NCBI RefSeq assembly: GCF_024199925.1
Contig: NZ_JANADR010000002.1
Coordinates: 1 to 64,000, forward strand
Origin: Bradyrhizobium sp. CCGUVB1N3
GTDB lineage: Bacteria; Pseudomonadota; Alphaproteobacteria; Rhizobiales; Xanthobacteraceae
DNA length: 64,000 nt
Direction of reading: 5' to 3'
Shown: positions 56,625-64,000 of the stretch, piece after piece
Numbering within the stretch: the first letter of the stretch is position 1
Layout: the number at the start of each line of letters is the position of its first letter
Position numbers and translations under genes: made by a program
The notes under the pieces: model-generated
What the model was told of the DNA's origin: nothing
The model's database searches: none
The model's input: the letters and a program-made list of their open reading frames with translations, nothing else

Positions 56625-58834
56625 GACCTCAGAGCGACGCATCATCCCAGGACGTCTTGGCCGGCATCGTCGAGCGGGTCACGTTCCACAACGCCGAAAA
56701 CGGCTTCTGCGTGCTGCGCGTCAAGGCGCGTGGCCATCGGGACCTCGTGACGGCCGTCGGCCATGCTGCGACCATCGCCGCGGGCGAGTGGATCACAGCC
56801 ACAGGCGACTGGATCAATGACCGGACCCACGGTCAGCAGTTCAAGGCACGGTTCCTGCGAACATCGCCGCCGACGTCGGCTGACGGCATTGAGAAGTATC
56901 TCGCCTCGGGAATGATCCGTGGTGTCGGACCGGTCTATGCCAAAAAGCTCGTACGCGCCTTCGGCGACAAGGTTTTCGACATCATCGAGTCGACCCCTGC
57001 CAGGCTGCGCGAGGTTGGCGGCATCGGCCCGGTCCGCGCCGCCAGTATCTTGGCTGCCTGGGCCGAGCAGAAGGCCGTCCGCGAGATCATGGTGTTCCTA
57101 CACAGCCACGGCGTCGGAACGGCACGTGCGGTGCGGATCTTCAAGACCTACGGTTCCGATGCGATCCAGGTGATGACCGAGAACCCCTATCGGCTGGCAC
57201 GCGATATCCGCGGCATCGGCTTCAAGACGGCCGACACCATCGCCATGAAGCTCGGCGTCGAAAAGACAGCGATGATGCGGGTGCGCGCTGGAATCTCCTA
57301 TGCCCTGACCGAGGCGATGGATGACGGGCATTGTGGGTTACCGACTGACGAACTGATCCCGCTCGCGCAGAAGCTTCTCGAAGTTCCCTCGGGCCTGATC
57401 CGTGCCGCGCTCGAACTTGAACTGCGAGAGGGGACCGTGGTCGCAGAGCGGGTTGGTGATGCGCCGTGTGTTTTCCTTACCGCTCTTCATCGGGCCGAAC
57501 GTACCGTTGCCGATCGCCTGTTGCATCTGGCCAACGGCGTGCCACCGTGGCCAACGATCGATCCCGACAAGGCCTTGCGTTGGGTGGAGAAGCAAATCGG
57601 AATGTCCTTCGCGGAAAGCCAGGTCGCCGCGGTTCGCCTCGCCCTGATATCCAAGGTCGTGGTCATGACCGGCGGACCCGGGGTGGGCAAGACCACGATC
57701 GTCAAAGGCATCCTGAATATCCTGGCGGCCAAGGGCACCAACCTGCTGCTGTGTGCGCCGACCGGCCGCGCCGCCAAGCGCATGACCGAGGCGACCGGCT
57801 TCGAGGCCAAGACCATTCACCGCCTGCTCGAAGTTGACCCCAAGACAGGTGGCTTCAAACGCGGCGAGAACAACCTGCTCGACTGCGACCTCTTGGTCGT
57901 CGACGAGGCCTCGATGGTCGACACCATGCTGATGCGGGCGTTGCTGAAGGCAGTTCCGGACGGGGCCGCCATGTTGATCGTCGGCGACAGCGATCAGCTG
58001 CCTTCGGTCGGTCCCGGCCAGGTGCTGGCCGACATCATTTTCTCCGGCGCCGTGCCGGTGGTGCGGCTCACCGAGGTTTTCCGGCAGGCCGCTCAGAGCC
58101 GGATCATTGTCAGCGCCCATCGCATCAATCAGGGCGCAATCCCCGATCTCAGTCCGCCGGAAGGCGAAAGCGACTTCTACTTCGTCCAGGCTGATGAACC
58201 AGAGAAGGTCGTTGCTCGCATCATCGAGCTCGTGAAAACCCGCATCCCCAAGCGATTTGGCCTCAATCCGATTCGTGACATCCAGATCCTGTGTCCGATG
58301 AACCGGGGCGGTGTCGGCGCCCGATCTCTGAACGTCGAATTGCAGGCCGCTCTCAACCCTGCCGGCGAGCGCAAGGTCGAACGGTTTGGCTGGACCTTCG
58401 CCCCTGGCGACAAGGTTATGCAGATCGAGAACGATTACGATAAGGAGGTCCACAACGGCGATATAGGCACGGTGGTCGACGTCGATTCTGCCGAAGGTGA
58501 GCTCACCGCAGAATTCGATGGCCGCATTGTTGCTTATGAATTCGGCGAACTCGACATTCTGGCCCCGGCCTATGCGGCGACGATACACAAGAGCCAGGGA
58601 TCGGAATACCCCGCCGTCGTGATTCCGATCATGACCCAGCACTACGCGATGCTTCAACGTAACCTGCTCTACACCGGCGTCACCCGCGGCAAGAAGCTGG
58701 TCGTTCTGGTTGGACAGAAGAAGGCCATTGCCATCGCGGTACGGAATGTTTCCGGGCGGCGACGGTGGTCCAAGCTCGCCGAGTGGCTGCGCGAGGCTTC
58801 ATCCGACCATGCGCCGATTGGCACGATCATTTGA
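56621..58834 (+). CDS. recD2: RecD2/YrrC-type SF1B DNA helicase
   Basis: 737 residues. N-terminal OB-like domain ([20 protein letters not shown]), tandem helix-hairpin-helix region ([32 protein letters not shown]), then helicase motifs: Walker [20 protein letters not shown] (about 350-358), Walker [16 protein letters not shown] (about 428), motif [21 protein letters not shown], and the C-terminal [19 protein letters not shown] with [18 protein letters not shown] 5'-3' helicase involved in DNA repair without RecBC. TTG start, coupled to the small gene upstream. Apparently intact, unlike its neighbours. Confidence 0.93.
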   Translation: MRPQSDASSQDVLAGIVERVTFHNAENGFCVLRVKARGHRDLVTAVGHAATIAAGEWITATGDWINDRTHGQQFKARFLRTSPPTSADGIEKYLASGMIRGVGPVYAKKLVRAFGDKVFDIIESTPARLREVGGIGPVRAASILAAWAEQKAVREIMVFLHSHGVGTARAVRIFKTYGSDAIQVMTENPYRLARDIRGIGFKTADTIAMKLGVEKTAMMRVRAGISYALTEAMDDGHCGLPTDELIPLAQKLLEVPSGLIRAALELELREGTVVAERVGDAPCVFLTALHRAERTVADRLLHLANGVPPWPTIDPDKALRWVEKQIGMSFAESQVAAVRLALISKVVVMTGGPGVGKTTIVKGILNILAAKGTNLLLCAPTGRAAKRMTEATGFEAKTIHRLLEVDPKTGGFKRGENNLLDCDLLVVDEASMVDTMLMRALLKAVPDGAAMLIVGDSDQLPSVGPGQVLADIIFSGAVPVVRLTEVFRQAAQSRIIVSAHRINQGAIPDLSPPEGESDFYFVQADEPEKVVARIIELVKTRIPKRFGLNPIRDIQILCPMNRGGVGARSLNVELQAALNPAGERKVERFGWTFAPGDKVMQIENDYDKEVHNGDIGTVVDVDSAEGELTAEFDGRIVAYEFGELDILAPAYAATIHKSQGSEYPAVVIPIMTQHYAMLQRNLLYTGVTRGKKLVVLVGQKKAIAIAVRNVSGRRRWSKLAEWLREASSDHAPIGTII

Positions 58835-59030
58835 TCTCGGCGCGCGAGCCGCAACAGAGCCGACCATCGTCAACCTGCCAGCGCGAATTCGAGATGGGTC
58901 GGCGATGACGACAACAATCACAGCATAAACGGCTCCCCCACTTATTGCATGAGCATCTAGCGATGCCCGCCTCCCGCATTTTGCGTCCAATCCGCAGAAA
59001 ACAATGCTCGCTACGTCACAGAATCTCGCA

Positions 59031-59471
59031 TTAGGAGCCGGACTGTGATGCGATCAGAAGACTTCCGTTGGCGAAGAGCACCAAGACCTGCCCGTCGTTC
59101 CACGTAAACACCTGAAACTTGATGCCCTCCTGGATCTCGCTTGACATGAGAGTGCCTGCGCAGCCAAACCTGTAAACAACGTCTGCATAGTTCGAGCCCA
59201 ACTCGACACTTTTGAACTCCAAGTCCGTCACGCGACAATGTCCGGCCGGGAATGAGTGAGCGTTAACGGAGCTGTAACTTGTGTCTAAATCATCAGGAGC
59301 GGCCGGATTGACGAGCGCTCTGCTTGCCGGAGCGCTGGCTTTCGCTAATCGGGAACCGCTCGGGCCTGGCCGCACGAAGAGCCACGCGAAGACCGCAACC
59401 GCTGTGATCCGCAGGACTGCTCGCCGATTAATAGAGCTGCGTGCCCCAGCGAATATTCGAGATGTCGTCAC
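59031..59471 (-). CDS. Hypothetical exported protein
   Basis: 146 residues if GTG 59471 is the start (TTG 59576 is an alternative). A basic stretch and hydrophobic segment (RRAVLRITAVAVFAWLFVRP) suggest a signal or anchor. The folded part reads GHCRVTDLEFKSVELGSNYA, then DVVYRFGCAGTLMSSEIQEG and GQVLVLFANGSLLIASQSGS, beta-rich with two Cys that could pair. No family recognised. Confidence 0.5.
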   Translation of the reverse strand: MTTSRIFAGARSSINRRAVLRITAVAVFAWLFVRPGPSGSRLAKASAPASRALVNPAAPDDLDTSYSSVNAHSFPAGHCRVTDLEFKSVELGSNYADVVYRFGCAGTLMSSEIQEGIKFQVFTWNDGQVLVLFANGSLLIASQSGS

Positions 59472-59576
59472 CGAATCTGGGATGCTGGCAGACTTGATGG
59501 TGGATTGCTGGCAGAGGTGCTGATCATTTCCAGATGGTGCACGTGAAGTGGAAGACTTCGGCTGAATGAAAAACAA

Positions 59577-60232
59577 TGGGCTTCCCTCACATTATTATTC
59601 CGGAGAGGATGGTCAGGTCGACCCGACGTCAGCACAACGCACTCCGCGTTATCGGTGCGCCGCCCCCTGATTCTGCCGCCAATCGGACAACGAAATCATC
59701 ACCAGCTCCAGCCAGCTGACGATTGCTTGTAGTGGCGACATCGCTTCGGCTTTTTCTCAGTCTTGATTGTGCTGATGACTGCCAGTGCAGGCCTGAAATT
59801 CAGTCCTGCAGAACACGATGTTGATCAACCTACAAGAATTTGCAGGTGGCGGAGATCAATCTCATCCGAGAGAATAAGCAGCTGTTGTAGAGTTGGTGGC
59901 AGCAGAAGACTTGCTTAAGGCAGTCGAATCCGCCACAGCGAGGCAAAATGAACTTGAATGCAGACGAGTTAATCCGCCGAGCCGTTGGCGCTGTCGGGTC
60001 CGTGCAGTCCTTATCTCCGTAAGCTCGGTTCGGTCAGCGAGGCGCGCGTGGGCTGCTGCTCGCCGACGGAAAAACCGCGGTAAAACACCGGGCTGATCCA
60101 AAATCCGGAGATGTGCCCGGAAAGACGGCTCGCAGCAAGGGAGTTCACTGACGCTTTCGGCACGGATATCGGCTAGCGCTCGACGCCCGATCTGGAATCC
60201 CGCTCCTGAATAGCCTGCTCACGGAGTGCTGA
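59577..60232. other. Gap of ~0.65 kb without a supported gene
   Basis: A plus frame (59893-60096) gives a basic, Arg-rich string with no recognisable motif. Its right end should hold the promoter of the truncated permease gene at 60233. Confidence 0.4.
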
Positions 60233-60424
60233 ATGGGACTGCTGGGCATCCTCGTTGGGCTTTCGCTGCTCATCTTCTTTGCGTTTCGTGGCTGGGCCGT
60301 CCTGCTGCTCGCGCCGATCGTGGCGCTGGTGGCGGCCGCGTTCGGCGCACAGCCGTTGCTTGCCAACTGGACCCAGAATTTCATGGTGAGCGCCGCCAAC
60401 TTCCTGGCGCAGGTATCAACATGA
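60233..60424 (+). pseudogene. GntP-family gluconate permease, first ~60 codons
   Basis: MGLLGILVGLSLLIFFAFRG, then WAVLLLAPIVALVAAAFGAQ, then PLLANWTQNFMVSAANFLAQ, the N-terminal membrane helices of GntP-type transporters. GGAG lies six bases before the ATG. The protein should continue for about 400 more residues; instead the truncated recombinase (opposite strand) begins at about 60421. Confidence 0.7.
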
Positions 60425-60961
60425 TCGATCGTAGACGCCATCTTCATCGACAATGAGCGTGCCGACCAAGCCGCAAAACTCCAACAACGTGTGCCAGTCT
60501 CGACCGTTTCGAGCGAGGCGGGAAGCTTCGATCGAAAACACCGCGCCGACACGGCCCTCGCAGATTAACGCCAACAACCGCTCAAATCCACGTCTTGCAA
60601 CGCCGCCGCCAGACTTGCCGAGGTCATCATCAATTACCTCGACTTCGCTCCAGCCGAGTGCACGGGCGCGAGCCTCAAGGCCGTATTGCCTGCGTTGGCT
60701 CTCCAGGTTGTGTACAACCTGATCGACCGATGACTGTCGAACGTAAACCACGGCGCTACGCGCCAGGTGATCAGCGGAGATCTTCGTCATGACCCGCCTC
60801 CTGACCTGACTGGGCTGGCGCGGCGGGCGCCTTTGCGACGGCTTCGTTAGCAGAAGCGACAGCAACTTTGCGGCCTCGGCTTGCACCACCTGAGGCAGAT
60901 GCTCCGCTCGCGCCGTCGCGAACAGATCCGGTTGCCACCTCTTTTGCATCGTCTTGGACAT
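60416..60961 (-). pseudogene. Serine recombinase, truncated after the catalytic core (second copy of the module)
   Basis: From ATG 60790: ADHLARSAVVYVRQSSVDQV, then LGWSEVEVIDDDLGKSGGGV and IEASRLARNGRDWHTLLEFC, ending LIVDEDGVYD with a short foreign tail. The catalytic domain is complete up to the E helix, but the recombinase and zinc-ribbon domains are gone. The frame continues upstream without a stop into a small ORF (MSKTMQKRWQPDLFATARAE from 60961), probably the usual second small gene fused in frame. Confidence 0.8.
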
Positions 60962-61295
60962 GGGCTCCTCCCTCGACGGGAGGCGATTCCTCCCAACGCG
61001 AGGCTACGAGGACGTCAAGGAACGTGCGAAGCTCAAGAAGTCGCTCCACCGGGAGAAACGGATCAGCTACAATTTTAGCCGATGCTGCTTCGAGCTCCGT
61101 CATCCATGCCGGCAGAAGATGGAGGCGGCCGTTCTCGCGGCGAACCGTGAAGTGGCGATGGCCATCGTGGATTTGTTCGCCGAGCACGACCAAGTCTCGG
61201 CCAGCGTCAGGATGGAATGGATATGTTACTCGAACTTCGTTGCCCGGAATCCCTGCATTATGCAGCCCCTTCGGAAGGCGGGGGCGAGACATGGG
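60771..61295 (-). CDS. DUF5372-like small protein (second module copy)
   Basis: Reads EVRVTYPFHPDAGRDLVVLG, then HRHFTVRRENGRLHLLPAWM and TELEAASAKIVADPF. An Ala/Ser-rich tail follows that overlaps the whole second small ORF and 20 bases of the recombinase gene. Matches the module at 26.5-29.1 kb in order and in this long overlap. Start taken at ATG 61295, next to the IS66 remnant. Confidence 0.5.
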   Translation of the reverse strand, partial: PMSRPRLPKGLHNAGIPGNEVRVTYPFHPDAGRDLVVLGEQIHDGHRHFTVRRENGRLHLLPAWMTELEAASAKIVADPFLPVERLLELRTFLDVLVASRWEESPPVEGGAHVQDDAKEVATGSVRDGASGASASGGASRGRKVAVASANEAVAKAPAAPAQSGQEAGHDEDLR

Positions 61296-61471
61296 CGGTA
61301 CTCTCTTCGCTTCTTCACACGGCCAAATTGAATGGCCTCGACCCCGAGGCCTATCTCGTCGACGTTCTCGAACGCATGGTGAGCGGCGCCACGAAGACCC
61401 ACCAGCTTCACGAACTTCTGGCCTGGAACTGGAAGGCCGCGCGCGAAGCCGAAAAGCGTGCCGTGGCATGA
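61280..61471 (+). pseudogene. tnpC: IS66-family transposase TnpC, C-terminal end
   Basis: Reads GETWAVLSSLLHTAKLNGLD, then PEAYLVDVLERMVSGATKTH and ELLAWNWKAA, the IS66 C-terminal domain. The catalytic part is missing; the break coincides with the recombinase module. Its stop overlaps the next ATG (ATGA). Confidence 0.8.
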
Positions 61472-62118
61472 CGAAGCGGAAGCAACGGCGAGTAACGCGT
61501 AAGCCGGTCAAGGCGACGATGGCGGACTATGCCATGTCATTCGAGCGGCTCGGGCAATGGATGAGCGAGCGCGCCAGGTCACCGACGCTTCGGCATCCGC
61601 GGGCGACGTCGCTCTCCATGCTCGACGGCGCAGTGGCCGCTGTCGTCGCCGGGCCGGTCTCGATGGCCTCCGAGGAATGGGTGTGCCCGCTCCTCGGCGT
61701 CGATCTCGACGCCTTCAATCACGACACCGAGGAGTTCTCGGCGATCGCTGCCACGCTGATGCGCCACAACGCGATCAGCGAGACGCTGTCGACGAGACCG
61801 GAGAGCTTCGAGCCGCTGTTCGTGCGATCGCCGGACGGCGACGTCGACCCGCAGCCTTGGTGCATGGGCTTCTACGCCGTCATGAAGCTTCGGCTTCTCG
61901 TCTGGTCGCGGCTTCTCTCCCCGAACGGAACCGAACACCTTATGCTGCGGCCGATCCTGGTCCATTGCATCGATGACGCCGGTCGGCCCTTGCTGCCCCC
62001 GGCCCGGCGCACACTGGGAACACAACCCATCGTCCAAAACGCCTGGCGCGACATTCCAGCAACCGTCGAGGCCCTGCGGCAGTTCTGGATGCCTATACGC
62101 TTCAAGCGTGGCGCGTAG
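61468..62118 (+). CDS. UPF0149 (YecA-like) protein of an IS66 element
   Basis: 216 residues: ATMADYAMSFERLGQWMSER, then ATSLSMLDGAVAAVVAGPVS, then CPLLGVDLDAFNHDTEEFSA and WCMGFYAVMKLR. The pattern (LDG.....v.gP......W...l.g.....f......f....A) is the UPF0149 helical domain; the metal-binding SEC-C tail of YecA is absent. Such genes follow tnpC in some rhizobial IS66 elements, with unknown role. Complete and translationally coupled to the tnpC remnant. Confidence 0.8.
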   Translation: MTKRKQRRVTRKPVKATMADYAMSFERLGQWMSERARSPTLRHPRATSLSMLDGAVAAVVAGPVSMASEEWVCPLLGVDLDAFNHDTEEFSAIAATLMRHNAISETLSTRPESFEPLFVRSPDGDVDPQPWCMGFYAVMKLRLLVWSRLLSPNGTEHLMLRPILVHCIDDAGRPLLPPARRTLGTQPIVQNAWRDIPATVEALRQFWMPIRFKRGA

Positions 62119-62191
62119 GCCGTCCGCGCCAAGTCCGTGGCCCTCTCGTACCGCTTACCGTAGGCCACTGAACTTCTGAGAAGCGCAGCAA

Positions 62192-62228
62192 CGTAAGCGG
62201 CAAAGAGACAGTCTCTTTGCCGCTTACG
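62192..62228. repeat. Perfect 37-base inverted repeat made of two IS66-type ends
   Basis: 18-base arms around a single A: CGTAAGCGGCAAAGAGAC and its exact complement. GTAAGCG is the usual outer sequence of IS66 terminal repeats, here two ends head to head, 73 bases after the UPF0149 stop. Confidence 0.85.
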
Positions 62229-62369
62229 GACCGTCTGAAAGCGCTTGACCTCAAACGGCGGATTAGAGAAGCAGACATCCCAAGCTGTCGCTTCGGGCGA
62301 ACAGGAGACATTCGCGAATGCAAAAGGCCGCCAATTTAGGCAAAAGACCGCGCGGGCGGTCCCTACTTC

Positions 62370-63887
62370 TCAGCGGCGATGCTTTTTTGGCTTTAACGAC
62401 GCAGCCGGCGTCGTCATCTCTGCGCGGACATCGCCCAAGCCATTGGGTGACGCCGATGCCACTGGCGTTTCGACTTCGCGACGCGGCCAGGTAAAGTCGT
62501 CGGCGCGACCAGCTGGCGGCGACAAAGGCTCACCTTTAATCATGACCCGCGCGGCAAGCGCGTCGACCGGGGCCGGCGGCGCCTCCGGGCCGCCGAGCAA
62601 TTGGTCGCTGTTAATGGTGGCGGCGACCAGCGGCACGATCGGCCCGGCCAGCGGACGCGGCGCGGGCTGACCGGGGGCCACATTGGAGTCGGGAGTCGCA
62701 GGCTCGGTGGGTAGCGCAATCGGTCCCGAGCGCGCAGCGAGAAGACGGCTGATCTCGCGCTCGACATAGTGGGCGAGTTTGCGCGCGCCGGGCTTGGTGA
62801 AATAAACGCCATCAGAGGTGCGCAATTGGCGGATCTGGCCTTCGAGATCCGGGCCCTTCTGCAGGAAGGCCCCCGCCTCGTCGACAAATCCGTCCCAGAT
62901 ATCGACATAGGTGATCCCAGCGCGCCCCGCAGCATCGCGGTAGAGCGCGTCGAGAAACAGCATGTCCGAGGTCCTCTTCTGTCCGAAGATTGCGGGCAGT
63001 CCCACCCAGACCACCGGCACGCCCTTCGACTTTGCGACCGCGATCAGCTCGTCGACCTTCTTGGTGTAGAGCTCGACCCAGCGGTTGTCGCGAAACTCAT
63101 AGATGCCATTCGGCGAACGCGTGCTCTTCTCCAGCGCTACCCGCGGCGCGTCGGTATTCTCTGCATCGTCCGCCGGCAATTCGCTGACGGCGACCTTGTC
63201 GTCGGGTTTGGCTGCGGTGTTGCCCGAATTGTCCTTCGACTTCGCATCTGCAGGCTTGTTGTCCGGCCTTCGCTCATTCTTGTCGTTCTTGTCGGCTGGC
63301 TTGTCGCTCTTCTCGGCGGCCGGCTCGCGGATCGCCATACGATCGTTGAGGCCTAGCATCACCACGATGACGTCGGGTTTTTCGTTGGCGAGGATGTTCC
63401 TTGCAGCTGAGGTCCAATCGGCAGGCGCCCCCTTGGGCTGGTACTGGATCAGGCCGGAGATCGTTTTCACCATCCGGATTACGCCGATGGCGGGCTGCTC
63501 GGCGTAAGCGTCCTCAAGGCCGTAAGCGAGCCAGTCGGCCATGGCGTCGCCGAGCACGAGCACGTAGCGTTCGGGCACCATGTCGCGCTTCTCAGGCGGC
63601 GGGGCCCTCGAAAAATCCTCGCGCACGGGCGGCGGGGCCCTCCGCCGAGGCTGGGGAGCGGGCTGCTGAAACGGACCAAATGTGTCGTTACCAAACCAGC
63701 CGCCACCGATCCCGCCGCCACCGCGTTGTGGCGGCGGCCGCTGCTGAAATCCGCCAAAATTGAAAAACTGCGCCGAGGCGGGCCCGCCAACGCTGAGCAC
63801 CGCCGCAATTGCCAACGCGATCAGCGGACGGCTTCCGGTCAAGACGCCCATTTTTTTGGGCTTGTCGGACATGCTCTTTAACCGCAC
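62370..63887 (-). CDS. DUF459 SGNH-hydrolase-like exported protein
   Basis: 505 residues (GTG 63887, or ATG 63872 after AAAGAG). Signal peptide LIALAIAAVLSVGGPASAQF, then a Gly/Pro/Arg-rich linker (about 43-95). The SGNH-like domain has block I RYVLVLGDAMADWLAYGLED (Ala instead of Ser at the usual nucleophile position), block III VIVVMLGLNDRMAIRE and block V DGVYFTKPGARKLAHYVE (Tyr where His is frequent). A Lys/Asp/Asn-rich insertion splits the domain. DUF459 proteins are periplasmic and poorly understood; the altered residues suggest it may not be a normal esterase. Confidence 0.85.
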   Translation of the reverse strand: MRLKSMSDKPKKMGVLTGSRPLIALAIAAVLSVGGPASAQFFNFGGFQQRPPPQRGGGGIGGGWFGNDTFGPFQQPAPQPRRRAPPPVREDFSRAPPPEKRDMVPERYVLVLGDAMADWLAYGLEDAYAEQPAIGVIRMVKTISGLIQYQPKGAPADWTSAARNILANEKPDVIVVMLGLNDRMAIREPAAEKSDKPADKNDKNERRPDNKPADAKSKDNSGNTAAKPDDKVAVSELPADDAENTDAPRVALEKSTRSPNGIYEFRDNRWVELYTKKVDELIAVAKSKGVPVVWVGLPAIFGQKRTSDMLFLDALYRDAAGRAGITYVDIWDGFVDEAGAFLQKGPDLEGQIRQLRTSDGVYFTKPGARKLAHYVEREISRLLAARSGPIALPTEPATPDSNVAPGQPAPRPLAGPIVPLVAATINSDQLLGGPEAPPAPVDALAARVMIKGEPLSPPAGRADDFTWPRREVETPVASASPNGLGDVRAEMTTPAASLKPKKHRR

Positions 63888-63928
63888 TAAGACCCCAACA
63901 TTGTATCACTAAGGCTCTGTGACGCGTC

Positions 63929-64000
63929 TCAGATCACCGTGAAGTGCGTCTCGTCAATTCGGTAGCGTCCGCTCAAGTCGCGCATGCACATTTCCGCCGC
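63929..64000 (-). CDS. 3' end of an unidentified gene
   Basis: The frame enters from the right edge, reads AAEMCMRDLSGRYRIDETHF then TVI, and stops with TGA at 63929-63931. Too short to identify; coding appearance and position upstream of the DUF459 gene suggest ordinary chromosome. Confidence 0.4.
   Translation of the reverse strand, partial: AAEMCMRDLSGRYRIDETHFTVI

Noticed and set aside
57338..58657. 439-codon minus-strand frame opposite the RecD2-like helicase
   Set aside because: Mirror frame of a well-supported helicase; no start signal or motif of its own.

Overview
The window looks like accessory DNA from a Bradyrhizobium-type alphaproteobacterium. It is GC-rich, and most recognisable products and insertion-sequence (IS) families are of rhizobial type: IS630, IS701, IS1380, IS21, IS110, IS66 and ISNCY transposases, FixJ-type and UPF0149 proteins, and a DUF459 SGNH protein. 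It is a mosaic in which a few intact functional blocks are separated by long runs of decayed or nested mobile elements. I see no rRNA gene, CRISPR array or complete tRNA.

Layout. 1-4.1 kb: the 3' end of a class I ribonucleotide reductase beta-subunit gene, a frameshifted IS630 element, and scraps of IS701, IS3, IS1380, IS21 and a molybdate-binding protein. 4.1-14.7 kb: a tightly overlapping minus-strand operon, the most interesting part of the window. In transcription order it encodes a ferritin-like diiron protein, a LodA/GoxA-like (tryptophylquinone-type) oxidase, a radical SAM/SPASM enzyme resembling the quinohemoprotein amine dehydrogenase maturase QhpD, a LodB/QhpG-like flavoprotein, a SAM-domain adenylate cyclase with an AAA ATPase/TPR region, and a SnoaL-like protein. 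14.7-18 kb: a frameshifted small exported protein and a methyl-accepting chemotaxis gene with a small partner. 18-24 kb: phage-like and orphan fragments, a hexamer microsatellite, copy 1 of a ~0.7 kb repeat, a cold-shock gene and a DUF1842 gene pair.

24-30.3 kb: nested elements. An ISNCY element lies next to an istA remnant, and a large serine-recombinase element has split an IS21 istB gene. 30.3-32 kb: a double-barrel outer-membrane protein. 32-36 kb: IS110, group II intron, IS21 and IS5 remnants and copy 2 of the 0.7 kb repeat. 36-39 kb: two small conserved genes, a truncated beta-propeller protein and a FixJ/NarL-type regulator. 39-44.4 kb: a broken helicase/nuclease-like gene, a one-base-frameshifted IS110, an IS701 copy and a tyrosinase that has lost its N-terminus. 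44.6-48.4 kb: a small integrated element with a tRNA-like 3' end, a tyrosine integrase (arm domain split off by a frameshift), an AbrB-like gene, a divergent coiled-coil protein and conspicuous palindromes.

48.38-54.11 kb: a complete Tn3-family transposon with 45-bp terminal inverted repeats, a resolvase, a 969-aa transposase and two genes of unknown function. It abuts a truncated DUF1488-like gene on the left and a type VI secretion tssA fragment on the right. 54.8-64 kb: IS5 and possible intron remnants, a RecD2-like helicase with a coupled small gene, a truncated gluconate-permease start joined to a second, truncated serine-recombinase module, IS66 remains with a UPF0149 gene and a perfect head-to-head terminal palindrome, and finally chromosome-like DUF459 sequence.

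The operon genes overlap or lie at most about 20 bases apart, so they are probably made together. I infer that the flavoprotein, the radical SAM enzyme and possibly the ferritin-like protein modify or support the LodA-like protein. All family calls are from reading the sequence; no search was run.
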